Source of the DNA: Streptomyces sp. KMM 9044 | GTDB taxonomy: Bacteria; Actinomycetota; Actinomycetes; Streptomycetales; Streptomycetaceae | Assembly (NCBI RefSeq): GCF_024701375.2 | Contig: NZ_CP113910.1 | Location: 682,001-746,000 of the forward strand | Length of the DNA stretch: 64,000 bases | Reading direction: 5' to 3' | Part shown: piece by piece, positions 1-8,296 of the stretch | Numbering within the stretch: the first letter of the stretch is position 1 | Layout of the letters: each line of letters begins with the position of its first letter | Notes under the pieces: generated by a model | What the model was told of the DNA's origin: nothing | Database searches by the model: none | The model's input: only the letters and a program-made list of their open reading frames with translations | Program-made: the position numbers and the translations under genes

Positions 1-547
1 ACCGGAAGGCGAAGTAGCCGAGCGCCATACCCATCAGCGCGTACATGGCCCAGCCGGTGATGCCGTAGTGGAACAGGGTCCACACCACCGCCTGCCGGGC
101 GGCCTCGACCGTCTCCGGATCGCCCTCCGGTGGCACGAGGTAGTGGCTGACGGGTCCGGCGACCGAGAAGAACATCAGGTCGATGCCGATGCCCGCCGCG
201 AACAGCATCGCCGCCCATGCGAAGAGGCCGTAGTCGGGCTTGTAGTGCTTGGGCCCCAGCTTGGCCGTGCCGTACTTGGAGACGCCGATGAAGACGACGA
301 ACGCCAGGTACAGGGTCGCGGCGAGGAAGTAGTACCAGCCGAACCACGAGGAGATCTTGTCGACCGCCACTCCGATGACCGATTCCGCACCGGAGGGCGT
401 GATGATCGCCCAGATCGAGATCGCGAGGATCAGCACGGCCGATCCGTAGAAGACCACGGGTTTGAGCGTGCCCGTGCCCGTCGGCCCGGATTCCTCCGCA
501 GGTTCCTCCGGTGCTGTTCCGATGCCCTTGTCTCCTGCAGTCGACAC
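1..547 (-). CDS. betT: BCCT-family choline/betaine transporter, C-terminus outside window
   Basis: This is the N-terminal part of a betaine/choline/carnitine transporter, a sodium- or proton-coupled membrane carrier that brings in choline or betaine. A hydrophilic N-terminal stretch of about 30 residues is followed by a first membrane helix (FYGSAVLILAISIWAII), then YYFLAATLYLAFVVFIGVSKYG, then the family-typical segment LGPKHYKPDYGLFAWAAMLF with AAGIGIDLMFFSVAGPVSHY after it. The GTG start at 545-547 has AGGAGG about 8 bases upstream. The gene lies 234 bp after betA on the same strand, so it is probably the last gene of a betB-betA-betT operon that supplies choline for oxidation to glycine betaine. 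The reading frame is open to base 1, so the protein is cut by the window edge. The substrate, choline versus betaine, is inferred from context. Confidence 0.9.
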   Translation of the reverse strand, partial: MSTAGDKGIGTAPEEPAEESGPTGTGTLKPVVFYGSAVLILAISIWAIITPSGAESVIGVAVDKISSWFGWYYFLAATLYLAFVVFIGVSKYGTAKLGPKHYKPDYGLFAWAAMLFAAGIGIDLMFFSVAGPVSHYLVPPEGDPETVEAARQAVVWTLFHYGITGWAMYALMGMALGYFAFR

Positions 548-781
548 GGCCGTTTTCCTCCTTGGTCGGGGGTCAGGACGTCGGCTCGCGGCGGCCGGCG
601 GTTACTGCCACGGCGCGCTCGGAGCGCGGGAGACCTCTCGTCGGTGTCCGGACTCGCTGTGGTGTGGGTGGTGAGACAGTCTCCTGGTGATGTCCTGTCG
701 CCGTCCGGCACCGGCGGGACGGGGGCGCCTCGATCGTCGGTTCCGGGGCGCGTTCCCGGGGTGCGGACGGCTGTGGACGGG

Positions 782-2350
782 TCACCGCCCCGCTCCCCCG
801 GCGGGCCCGGAGCGGCCGGTGAGCAGGTCGGCGGCGCGTTCGGCGGCGAGCAGGACGGTCACCATCGGGTTGATGGTGGGCATCGTCGGAAACACCGACG
901 CGTCGACGATGCGCACGCCCTCGACGCCGCGCAGCCTCAACTCGGGGTCGCAGACGGCCACCGGATCGTCCGCGGCACCCATGCGGCAGGTGCCCGCCGG
1001 GTGGTAGACGGTGTGCGCCGCGCGGCGCCCGTACTCCGACAGGCCGGCGTCGGAGGTGACGTCCGGGCCGGGCGCGACCTCGCGGACGAGCCAGCTGCTC
1101 AGGGGGTCGGTCGCCGCGATCTCGCGGGCGATCTTGAGCCCCTCCACGATGGTGCGTTCGTCGTGACCCTCGGGGTCGGTGAAGTACCGGAAGTCCAGGG
1201 CGGGATGTTCGGTCGGGTCGGCGCTGCGCAGCCACATCCGGCCGGTGGAGCGGGCACGTGGCACGTTCGGCGTCATGCACACCCCGTGTTCCGGAACGGG
1301 GTAGCCCAGCCGTTCGGTGTTGACGGTGAACGGCACCTGGTAGAAGTGGAACATCAGGTCCGGGCGCGGCTGGCCGGCCTCCCTGCGCAGGAACAGGCCG
1401 GCGTCGGAGTCCATCGCGGAGTTGGGCGGCAGCGGGCCGTCGGTCTCCCAGACGATCACGGACTCGGGGTGGTCCAGCAGGTTCTCCCCCACGCCGGGCA
1501 GGTCGGCCCGCACGTTGATGCCCAGGCGGCGCAGGTCGTCGGCCGGGCCGATGCCGGACAGCATCAGCAGCCGCGGGGTGTCGACGGCGCCGGCGCACAG
1601 CAGGAGTTCTCGTTCGGCGCGCACGGTGGCGGGCTCGCCGTCGGCGCCGCGGACGGCGACGCGGGTCGGCCTCCCCGACTCGTCGTCGAGCAGCCGGTGG
1701 GCCCAGGTCTCCAGGAGGAGGGTGAGGTTGGGACGGTCCAGGACGGGGTGGAGGTAGGCGACGGAGGCGGAGGAGCGCAGGTTGCCCTCCGGCTCGTAGG
1801 CCAGGGAGAAGAAGCCGGTGCCGTCGGCGAAGGGCTCGGCGTTGAAGTCGTCGACGACGGGGACTCCGGTGGCCCGGGAGGCGGCGGTGACGAAGTCCTT
1901 GGCGATGGGGTTGCGGTCGGCCTCGGCCACCGGGACGATCTTGGTGAGCAGCCGGTCGCGGTAGGGAAGGATCGTCGCCGGGTCCCAGCCGGTGCAGCCG
2001 TGGGCCACCCAGTCGTCGAGGTCCTGCGGCAGGGGCAGGAAGCTGATCAGCGTGTTGTGGGAGGAGCAGCCTCCCAGGACGCGGGCACGTGAGTGCAGGA
2101 TGTGGGAGTTGCCGCGCGGCTGCTCGACGGTGGTGTAGCCGTAGTCGAACTCCGAGCCGAGCAGGTTGATCCAGTTGCGCAGGCGCAGGATGCGGTCGTC
2201 TCCGACGTCGCTGGGGCCGCCCTCGATGACGCAGACGCGGCAGTCGGGGTCCTCGCTCAGGCGGGCGGCGAGCACACAGCCTGCGGTGCCGCCGCCGACG
2301 ATGACGTAGTCGTAGGCGGACTCGGCGCCGTGCGGGGTGATGGGGGCCAT
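782..2350 (-). CDS. betA: Choline dehydrogenase-like GMC flavoprotein
   Basis: This is a 522-residue glucose-methanol-choline oxidoreductase, a little shorter than typical BetA (about 550). It would oxidise choline to betaine aldehyde using FAD. The N-terminus has the Rossmann FAD motif VIVGGGTAGCVLAARLSEDP, ending in an acidic residue at IEGG. The GMC signature region is RARVLGGCSSHNTLI near residue 90. The C-terminal substrate region carries YHPAGTCRMG, with the catalytic His, and then PTINPMVTVLLAAERAADLL, with the usual Asn-Pro. It starts 93 bp after the betaine-aldehyde dehydrogenase stop on the same strand, which supports the choline assignment over other GMC alcohol oxidases. The ATG start at 2350 is followed directly by the FAD motif. 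No BetI-type repressor is visible nearby. Confidence 0.9.
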   Translation of the reverse strand: MAPITPHGAESAYDYVIVGGGTAGCVLAARLSEDPDCRVCVIEGGPSDVGDDRILRLRNWINLLGSEFDYGYTTVEQPRGNSHILHSRARVLGGCSSHNTLISFLPLPQDLDDWVAHGCTGWDPATILPYRDRLLTKIVPVAEADRNPIAKDFVTAASRATGVPVVDDFNAEPFADGTGFFSLAYEPEGNLRSSASVAYLHPVLDRPNLTLLLETWAHRLLDDESGRPTRVAVRGADGEPATVRAERELLLCAGAVDTPRLLMLSGIGPADDLRRLGINVRADLPGVGENLLDHPESVIVWETDGPLPPNSAMDSDAGLFLRREAGQPRPDLMFHFYQVPFTVNTERLGYPVPEHGVCMTPNVPRARSTGRMWLRSADPTEHPALDFRYFTDPEGHDERTIVEGLKIAREIAATDPLSSWLVREVAPGPDVTSDAGLSEYGRRAAHTVYHPAGTCRMGAADDPVAVCDPELRLRGVEGVRIVDASVFPTMPTINPMVTVLLAAERAADLLTGRSGPAGGAGR

Positions 2351-2443
2351 GGGATGCCTTTCCTCGGCAGCCGTCGGGACGGGCGGACAGGGGGAGAGGG
2401 GCGGCGGGCGGCGGGCGGCGGGCGGACAGTGCGCTGCACCCGG

Positions 2444-3910
2444 TCAGCCCTTGAACCAGCCGGAGGGTGCGGGGGCCAGGTTCTGGTAGATGTGCTTGGC
2501 CTCCTGGTATTCGCGCAACCCGGTGGGGCCCAGCTCGCGCCCGACGCCGGAGCGGCCGAAACCGCCCCACTCGGCCTGCGGCACGTAGGGGTGGAAGTCG
2601 TTGATCCACACGGTGCCGTGCCGCAGCCGCTGGGCGACGCGCTGGGCACGGCTCGCGTCGGAGGTCCACAGACCACCGGCCAGGCCGTAGCGGGTGTCGT
2701 TGGCGAGTTCCACCGCCTCGTCCTCGGTGCGGAAGCGCTCGACGGTGACGACCGGTCCGAAGACCTCCTCCTGGACGATGCTCATGGACCGGTCGCAGTC
2801 GGCGAAGACGGTCGGCAGGAGGAAGAAGCCGTGGCTCAGCGCCGGGTCGTCGGGGCGGGTGCCGCCGGTGACGAGCCGTGCGCCCTCCTCCCTGGCGGCG
2901 GCGATGTGGCGTTCGACCTTCTCCCGGTGCTCGGCGGAGCTGAGGGGGCCGCTCTCGGTGCCCTCCTCCATGCCGTTGCCGAGGCGGATCGCCCGGGCGC
3001 GCTGGGCGAGGGCGTCCACGAACCGGTCGTGCAGGGAGTCCTGGACCAGCAGCCGTGAGCCGGCGGAGCAGACCTGCCCGGAGTGCAGGAAGGCGGCGTC
3101 CAGCGCGTAGTCCACGGCGGCGGCGAAGTCGGCGTCCTCGAAGACGATGTTGGGGTTCTTGCCGCCCAGTTCCAGGGCGATGTTCTTCGGCCCGCGGGCG
3201 GCGGCGGCCATGATGGCGCGTCCGGTGGCCAGACCACCGGTGAAGGACACCAGGTCGACCTCGGGGTGATCCGTCAGGGCGGCGCCGACGGTCGCCCCCG
3301 AGCCGAGCACCAGGTTGGCGACGCCGGGAGGTGCGCCGGCCTCCTCGATCAGCCGGATCATGGCGATCGTGGTGAGCGGTGTGGTCTCGCTGGGTTTGAG
3401 GACGAAGGTGTTGCCGGCGGCCAGCGCCGGCGCCACCTTCCACGAGGCCTGCAGCAGCGGATAGTTCCAGGGCGCGATGAGCGCGCACACCCCGACCGGC
3501 TGGTAGACGACGCGGCTGAGGACGTCCGGGCCGACGTCCACGACCCGGCCGCCGTCCTTGCCCGCGAGTTCGGCGAAGTAGCGGAAGGCGTTCGCCACGT
3601 CCTCCACGTCGATGCGGGCCTCGGTGAGCGTCTTGCCGGTGTCGAGGGTCTCGGTGCGGGCGATCTCGTCCCTGTCGCGCAGCAGCAGGTCGTGGACGCG
3701 CAGCAGGAGGTCGGCGCGGTGGCGGGTGGGGGCGTTCGCCCACTCCTCCTCGTCGAAGGCACGCCGGGCGGCGCGCACCGCGCGGTCCACGTCGGTGGCG
3801 TCCGCCTCGTCGACGGTGGTGACGACGGAGGCGTCGTACGGGTTGACCACCTCCCGCTGCCCGCCGGCCGCGGCCCGGGTCCACTCGCCGTCGATGTACA
3901 GCTCGCCCAC
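2444..3910 (-). CDS. betB: Betaine-aldehyde dehydrogenase
   Basis: This NAD(P)-dependent aldehyde dehydrogenase has 488 residues, the normal length for BetB, and would convert betaine aldehyde to glycine betaine, a compatible solute. Visible family motifs are the ALDH cofactor segment APWNYPLLQASWKVAPALAA, the FTGG turn, the general-base region IALELGGKNPNIVF, and the nucleophile region HSGQVCSAGSRLLV with the catalytic Cys near residue 285. The reading frame is open far upstream to 4453. I chose the GTG at 3908-3910 because AGGAGG lies about 8 bases upstream and the N-terminus VGELYIDGEW matches the family. It is the first gene of the betB-betA-betT set. The upstream region to 4277 is shared with the divergent TNT-domain gene. 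Confidence 0.93.
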   Translation of the reverse strand: MGELYIDGEWTRAAAGGQREVVNPYDASVVTTVDEADATDVDRAVRAARRAFDEEEWANAPTRHRADLLLRVHDLLLRDRDEIARTETLDTGKTLTEARIDVEDVANAFRYFAELAGKDGGRVVDVGPDVLSRVVYQPVGVCALIAPWNYPLLQASWKVAPALAAGNTFVLKPSETTPLTTIAMIRLIEEAGAPPGVANLVLGSGATVGAALTDHPEVDLVSFTGGLATGRAIMAAAARGPKNIALELGGKNPNIVFEDADFAAAVDYALDAAFLHSGQVCSAGSRLLVQDSLHDRFVDALAQRARAIRLGNGMEEGTESGPLSSAEHREKVERHIAAAREEGARLVTGGTRPDDPALSHGFFLLPTVFADCDRSMSIVQEEVFGPVVTVERFRTEDEAVELANDTRYGLAGGLWTSDASRAQRVAQRLRHGTVWINDFHPYVPQAEWGGFGRSGVGRELGPTGLREYQEAKHIYQNLAPAPSGWFKG

Positions 3911-4277
3911 CGCGGGCCTCCTTCGCATCCGGCCGGTGCCGACCGGTGTGCCGGTCGGCGACACGGCCCATCGTGCGGTCGGCAGCCGCAGTGCGCACCT
4001 CCACGCTCGCGACCGGGTGGTTCGGGTGGTTTTTCTCCGCCTCTCCGTGTCTCCGGTCACGAGAACGCGTGTCCTTGCCGCCACACGATCGTTGATCTTC
4101 ACGCCGAAACGGCCGTGACGGCCACCTCCTGACGGTGGAAGCCGGGCCGTGGCCGACGCCGGATGGCGTCGGCCACGGTGTGCGCCACCGTCGCTGTTCA
4201 CCTTCCCCAGCGCGCCCCGGCAGGTGGCCTCGTACGAGCCGGGGCGCCCCGACGAAGAACACCGGAGTACGAGAGAC
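3911..4277. other. Divergent intergenic region between betB and the TNT-domain gene
   Basis: About 370 bp separate betB and the divergent secreted-toxin gene, and promoters for both must lie here. The only strong signal I see is the perfect inverted repeat at 4147-4178, listed separately. Reading frames cross this region but have no family features. Confidence 0.6.
4147..4178. promoter_or_regulatory. Perfect 14-bp inverted repeat with GGAT loop
   Basis: CCGTGGCCGACGCC at 4147-4160 is followed by GGAT and then the exact reverse complement at 4165-4178. It lies between two divergent genes, 100 bp before the TNT gene start and about 237 bp before betB. No gene ends here, so a simple terminator role is unlikely. 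It could be a binding site for a dimeric regulator or an RNA hairpin in a leader. Function is inferred only from position and symmetry. Confidence 0.45.
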
Positions 4278-5006
4278 GTGAAGAACCGCTCACACGCCGC
4301 CCTGTCCGCGCTGTCCCTGGCCTTCGCAGCCGCACTGCCCCCGGCGACCGCGACCGCGTCCACCCCCGCACCTCCCACGCCCCCGGCGGCCGAGGAATAC
4401 CACCGGACGGAGCAAGCAGCACCGCGTCCGGTGTCGCGTCCGGCCCCGTGCACCGGCGCGTACCGGGGTGATGCCCGGCTGGGTCCGAAGACCCTGCCCC
4501 GCCCCTGGGAGGCTCCGGTGGGACCGCTGCTGAAGGACTACCGGCGCACCGGTGACCTCTCCCCCGGCGCGTTCCTGGCCAAGTACTGGAAGGACGAGGA
4601 TCCTGAGGGCCCGGCGGGATGGAAGTACCCGCCCAACGACGGGTTCGCCGAGGTCAACGGGGAGGTCGACAAGCACGTGGAGGTCCTGGAGCCGGGTGAG
4701 GACCTGGACCGCTTCGGTTCCGAGTACGGTTCCTACCTGGCCCCCGCCGGCGACCCCTACGCCCAGCGGGCGCTGCCGCCGCAGAACCTCAACACCCGTG
4801 AGCCGGCCCACCCGTGCGACTACCACCGCTACACCGTCACGCAGCCCTTCGCCGTCTGGCAGGGCGGAATCACCCCCTGGTTCGAACAGCCCGGTGGCGG
4901 GCAGCAGATCAAGCTCGACCCCGCTCTGCTCACCCCGGGCGACGGCGAGCGTCTGAACGTCAAATGGCTCCTGGACAACGGCTACCTCGCTCACGCCGCG
5001 GGCTGA
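4278..5006 (+). CDS. Secreted TNT-domain NAD(+) glycohydrolase toxin
   Basis: This is a 242-residue exported protein. A signal peptide (MKNRSHAALSALSLAFAAALPPATA) leads into a Pro-rich linker and a C-terminal TNT domain (DUF4237), the fold of the Mycobacterium tuberculosis necrotising toxin, which hydrolyses NAD+. Visible domain features are KYPPNDGFAEVNGEV, the acidic stretch EPGEDLDRFGSEYGSYLAP, the YAQRALPP loop, YHRYTVTQPFAVWQGGI and the end block WFEQPGGGQQIKLDPALL. GTG at 4278 is chosen because the signal peptide begins there; the frame is open further upstream. The Cys pair around PCTG and HPCDYHRY could form a disulfide outside the cell. The next gene starts 13 bp downstream and is the probable immunity partner. 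Free-standing secreted TNT proteins are common in Streptomyces. The enzyme activity is inferred from the family. Confidence 0.85.
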   Translation: MKNRSHAALSALSLAFAAALPPATATASTPAPPTPPAAEEYHRTEQAAPRPVSRPAPCTGAYRGDARLGPKTLPRPWEAPVGPLLKDYRRTGDLSPGAFLAKYWKDEDPEGPAGWKYPPNDGFAEVNGEVDKHVEVLEPGEDLDRFGSEYGSYLAPAGDPYAQRALPPQNLNTREPAHPCDYHRYTVTQPFAVWQGGITPWFEQPGGGQQIKLDPALLTPGDGERLNVKWLLDNGYLAHAAG

Positions 5007-5019
5007 CCCCGGCCTGCCG

Positions 5020-5295
5020 GTGAACCGCGGCACGCTGCGCACCGTCCTGCGCGCCCTGGGCGTGCGGGACGGCCACTACTACATCGAGGGCGTGCACGAG
5101 CCCTCTCCTCTGCCGACCGACTTCCTCTACCTGCGCCGCTCCCGCACGGCCCCGGACACGTGGGAGACCGGCGCCTACGAACGAGGCACCTGGGAGACCG
5201 TCACCCGGCACACGCGGGAGGAATCGGCCTGCACGCACCTCCTGCGCCTGCTGACCGGATCCGGAAACCCGCCCTCGGACGGAAGCATCCCGTAG
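5020..5295 (+). CDS. Small protein, probable immunity partner of the TNT toxin
   Basis: This is a 91-residue protein with a GTG start at 5020, 13 bp after the toxin stop, so it is almost certainly co-transcribed. It has no signal peptide and so would stay in the cytoplasm, where an antitoxin against an NADase is needed. Visible content: VLRALGVRDGHYYIEGVHEPSPLPTD, then LYLRRS and TWETGAYERGTWETVTRHTREESACTHLLRLL, with aromatic and charged residues suggesting a small compact alpha/beta domain. I do not recognise a named family. The immunity role is inferred from size, localisation and order, as in other toxin-immunity pairs. An accessory or unrelated small protein cannot be excluded. Confidence 0.6.
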   Translation: MNRGTLRTVLRALGVRDGHYYIEGVHEPSPLPTDFLYLRRSRTAPDTWETGAYERGTWETVTRHTREESACTHLLRLLTGSGNPPSDGSIP

Positions 5296-5448
5296 GGCGC
5301 CACCCCCCCCCGGCCCTGCCCCTGTAGCGGTGTCCCCTCTTCTCCGAGCACGGACCGAGGGAATCGACGAACCGCGAGCGGCCGCTTCTGGATCCGCGTC
5401 TCCCCGCTGCCTCCCCGCCCCGCTTGTGACACCCCGGTGTCCGGAACT

Positions 5449-5477
5449 GTGACCCCTGTCGCACGCACAGGGGTCAC
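5449..5477. terminator. Perfect 11-bp hairpin, possible terminator
   Basis: GTGACCCCTGT and its exact reverse complement flank a 7-base loop. The hairpin lies 150 bp downstream of the immunity-candidate stop and just before the MITE. There is no long T-run, so an operator role is also possible. Confidence 0.4.
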
Positions 5478-5495
5478 GCTTTGATGAGATGACCG

Positions 5496-5634
5496 ACTCT
5501 GCTGCTCGATTGCGGAGAGTGACGCCGGCCCGTCGACGGGGCGCAGGGAACGGGCCTCGCGAGGAAGCGGTCCGGCCCCGGCCGGCCCCTCTCGGACGCG
5601 GTGCGTGCCCCTCCCCCGAATTGAGCAGCAGAGT
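5496..5634. mobile_element. 139-bp MITE, copy 1, with IS1182-like terminal repeats
   Basis: This non-coding element has imperfect terminal inverted repeats (ACTCTGCTGCTCGATTGCGG at the left; the right end reads ACTCTGCTGCTCAATTCGGG on the other strand). A second copy of exactly the same length lies at 21258-21396 in opposite orientation, at roughly 90% identity by eye. Its ends resemble those of the two IS1182-type elements in this window (GACTCCGTTGCCCAATTC). No target duplication is obvious around this copy. Confidence 0.8.
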
Positions 5635-5636
5635 CG

Positions 5637-5795
5637 GCGATCCTGTCCAAAACGGACCTCGCGGACTCCATTGCGGACATCGCGAACGATCTGCGCCAGC
5701 AGCATCCGGGCGTCGACATCGTGTCCGTCTCGCCGATCCTGTATCTCCCGCCCCTCGGACACCAACGCACTGGCCATCGGTGGCGGCGCCTCTAA
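5637..5795 (+). pseudogene. Fragment of an unidentified protein next to the MITE
   Basis: From directly beside the MITE end, one frame reads AILSKTDLADSIADIANDLR and then QQHPGVDIVSVSPILYLPPLGHQ to a TAA at 5793. The residue composition looks like real protein, with an amphipathic helix followed by a strand, but no start codon or family is recognisable. It may be the 3' part of a gene cut by the MITE insertion. Confidence 0.3.
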
Positions 5796-5810
5796 GCGGA
5801 ATGTGATCCG

Positions 5811-5853
5811 CTACACCTACACCTACACCTACACCTACACCTACACCTACACC
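5811..5853. repeat. (CTACAC)7 tandem repeat
   Basis: Seven perfect copies of a hexanucleotide plus one extra base lie in non-coding DNA. A weak hairpin (GCGGA...TCCGC) lies immediately upstream. No gene reads through it convincingly. Perfect short repeats of this kind tend to change length by slippage. Confidence 0.9.
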
Positions 5854-6038
5854 ACGGGACACCGTCTCCTTCGGGGAGAGGGGTGCGGGCAGGGAAGGGA
5901 GATGGCCCACTCCCTCTCCGCCAGACCGGGTGGTCGGTGGCGGAAGATCCCGCGACGGCCGTCCGGACCTTGCGGGTGTCTTTCTCCGCTGCGGGCACAG
6001 GCATGGTCGGGCTCCGGGCGTGGTCGGGCGTGTGAACG

Positions 6039-6072
6039 GTCCCGCCGGGGTCTGCTTCACGCCCCGCGGGAC
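6039..6072 (-). terminator. Probable terminator of the brxD-brxHI end of the BREX operon
   Basis: GTCCCGCCGGGG and CCCCGCGGGAC can pair with a one-base bulge around an 11-base loop. The hairpin starts 17 bp after the brxHI stop on the minus strand. Confidence 0.5.
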
Positions 6073-6088
6073 ACCGGGCTCTCGGTTC

Positions 6089-8296
6089 TCAGGCGGAACC
6101 GCTCAAACCGACGAGCCGTACGGGCTGCGACAACACCGCGCGGGCGCTCTGGAAGTCGGCCAGCCGGGCCGCCACCGTGGCGACGGCGAGGCGTTCGGGG
6201 AGGGCGGCGGAGAACTTCAGTCCGCGTACGGCGCGGGGGTCGACGTCGGGCAGGACGAGGTTCGCACCGACGTTCTCCCGGGCCGCGTGCCAGTCGGCCG
6301 GGGTGAGGTCCTCGCGCAGGCGCAGCCAGCAGTCGGTGGGGCGTTGCAGGGGGTCGGCGACCGACTGCAGCGTGGCCGCGAGGGTGGCGTTGGCGCGGTA
6401 GCCGGCCCAGGTCCACCAGCGGACGTCGCTGCCGACGCGGGTCACCAGTGTGGTGTGGGGGTGCACGGTGTCGGGTGCGTCGGTCTCGCGCTGTTCGGCG
6501 AGGTACGCCTCGGCGCGTCGGGTGAGGACGACGGGTGGGTCCGTGCCCAGCAGTACCTCTCGCATGGCGCGGGTGAGGGCGTAGGAAAGTCCGGCGATGC
6601 CGCCGCTCATCCACTTGGCGACGCCGCCGCCGTCGGCGGGCTCGACGAAGACGCGTTTGCGCAGCCAGTCGATGTACGTGACCTGCCAGCTCCGTCCGCC
6701 GAGCAGCAGGCGCCGTGGGCCGGGGCGTTCCTCGGTGAGGACGCTCGGGTCGGTTCGGCCGATCTCGGTGCGTCCGGACAGGACGGTGAACTGCGGTGGC
6801 GCGGTGAAGGACGCGGTGAGTTCGATGAAGTGGCGTCTGCCGAAGCGGCGTTCCGCCTCCGGGCCGACGAACAGGAGGCCGCCGTCGGTGTCGAGGAAGC
6901 CCTCTTCGGTGAGGTGGCGCAGGATGGGCTCCGCCGACCGGTCGAAGGGGGTGAGACCGTTCCATTCCCGGTCCCACAACTGATCGCCCAGCTTGTGCTG
7001 TTGCAGGGTGACGGCGAGGAGCTGCTGGGCCACGAGGTGACGCGGCTCGGGTGGTGGGAGGACGGGTTCCACCCACCCCCGCGACCACAGCAGCAGCAAG
7101 CCCGCCGCCTGCAGCAGTGAGTCCTTGCGGGTGGTGAGGAACAGGCAGTTGCGTACCGTGTCCGCACGTCGGCCGGTGCGGCCGAGGCGCTGCAGGAACG
7201 AGGCGACGGAGGCGGGTGAGTCGATCTGGATGACGCGGTCCAGGTCGCCGACGTCGATGCCGAGTTCGAGGGTGGATGTGGAGACGATGACGCAGTCGCG
7301 GGCTTCTGCGAACGCCTGCTCGGAGCGGTTGCGTTCGTCGATGGAGAGGGAGGCGTGGGAGAGGAACACGGTCACCTCACGGGCCCGCAGAGCCGCGCCC
7401 AGCTGTTCGACCTGTGCCCGCGAGTCGCAGAAGACGAGGCGTTTCTCGCCCCGGTGCAGCGCCGCGATGAGTTTCGCGACGTTGTCCAGGGACCCCACGT
7501 AGTCCAGTTCCACGTCACCCGCCGGCCTGGAAGTCTGCTCCGCGGCGGTCGGGTCGCCGTCGCCTGCCCCGTCGGACGCCGGGAACCGAACCCCTGGGGC
7601 CACGACCTGCCCGGCACGGGTCCCCGCGCCCGCGCCCTGCAGCCAGCGCAGCAGGTGCTCGGGGTTGCCGACGGTCGCCGAGAGCCCGACACGCTGGATA
7701 GGGCGGCCGGTGACCCGCTCCAGCCGTTCGAGCACGGCCAGCAGGTGCCAGCCCCGGTCGTCGCCCGCGAAGGCGTGCACCTCGTCGACGACGACGGCCC
7801 GTACGCCGCCCAGCAGCCGCGCGTGGTCGGTCTTGACACCGATCAGCATCGCCTCGAGCGACTCGGGCGTGGTCAGCAGGACGTCCGGCGCCTCGGTGCG
7901 GATGCGCTGCCGCTGCGACTCCTTGGTGTCGCCGTGCCAGAGGGCGGCGCGTCGTCCCAGCCACTGGGCGTAGGTGTCGACGCGGACGACCAGGTTGTTG
8001 AGGAGTGCCTTCAGAGGGCACAGGTACAGCACCGAGGTGCCGGTCCACCGGTGTTCGGCCATCGCCGACAGCAGCGGGAAGCAGGCCGCCTCGGTCTTGC
8101 CGCCGGCCGTCGGGGCCAGCAGGACGGCGTCCTCGCCGTCCATGAGCGGGGTGACCGCCGCCCGCTGCAGGGGGCGCAGATCGGGCCAGCCGAGGGTGTT
8201 GACGATATGGTGCAGGACGACGGGGTCGAGCCGGTCGAGCACGTCGGCCTCTCCCCCGGCCGGCTCCGCCCCGGCCGGGCCGTCCGCGTCCGCCAT
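6089..8296 (-). CDS. brxHI: BREX-2 Lhr-like DEAD/DEAH helicase BrxHI
   Basis: This 735-residue superfamily 2 helicase matches the Lhr-like helicase that accompanies BREX type 2. Motifs in order are the Q-like region LRPLQRAAV, Walker A APTAGGKTEA near residue 59, TTPESLEAML, DEVH box VVVDEVHAF near residue 170, motif III GLSATVG, STSTLELGIDVGD, and motif VI FLQRLGRTGRR. It would move on or unwind DNA or RNA during BREX defence; its exact role is not known. The ATG at 8296 shares one base with the brxD stop (TGATG), so the two are translationally coupled. It is the last gene of the pglY-pglZ-brxD-brxHI block. The longer open frame upstream is antisense noise and overlaps brxD. Confidence 0.88.
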   Translation of the reverse strand: MADADGPAGAEPAGGEADVLDRLDPVVLHHIVNTLGWPDLRPLQRAAVTPLMDGEDAVLLAPTAGGKTEAACFPLLSAMAEHRWTGTSVLYLCPLKALLNNLVVRVDTYAQWLGRRAALWHGDTKESQRQRIRTEAPDVLLTTPESLEAMLIGVKTDHARLLGGVRAVVVDEVHAFAGDDRGWHLLAVLERLERVTGRPIQRVGLSATVGNPEHLLRWLQGAGAGTRAGQVVAPGVRFPASDGAGDGDPTAAEQTSRPAGDVELDYVGSLDNVAKLIAALHRGEKRLVFCDSRAQVEQLGAALRAREVTVFLSHASLSIDERNRSEQAFAEARDCVIVSTSTLELGIDVGDLDRVIQIDSPASVASFLQRLGRTGRRADTVRNCLFLTTRKDSLLQAAGLLLLWSRGWVEPVLPPPEPRHLVAQQLLAVTLQQHKLGDQLWDREWNGLTPFDRSAEPILRHLTEEGFLDTDGGLLFVGPEAERRFGRRHFIELTASFTAPPQFTVLSGRTEIGRTDPSVLTEERPGPRRLLLGGRSWQVTYIDWLRKRVFVEPADGGGVAKWMSGGIAGLSYALTRAMREVLLGTDPPVVLTRRAEAYLAEQRETDAPDTVHPHTTLVTRVGSDVRWWTWAGYRANATLAATLQSVADPLQRPTDCWLRLREDLTPADWHAARENVGANLVLPDVDPRAVRGLKFSAALPERLAVATVAARLADFQSARAVLSQPVRLVGLSGSA

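Larger units (their letters stand above)
5296..6088. other. Decayed intergenic region with MITE, coding remnant and tandem repeat
   Basis: About 790 bp separate the TNT pair and brxHI. They hold a hairpin (5449-5477), a 139-bp MITE (5496-5634), a 52-codon protein fragment (5637-5795), a hexanucleotide tandem repeat (5811-5853) and a hairpin just downstream of brxHI (6039-6072). I see no intact gene. Confidence 0.7.

Noticed and set aside
68..2092. Long plus-strand reading frames opposite betA, betB, pglY, pglW and others
   Set aside because: They are open because of high GC3 on the coding strand. Their composition (Arg/Gly/Val-rich, no domains) and the clear families on the minus strand mark them as antisense shadows.
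5811..5853. CTACAC tract as a CRISPR array or telomeric repeat
   Set aside because: The units are only 6 bp with no spacers, and Streptomyces telomeres are palindromic rather than short tandem repeats.
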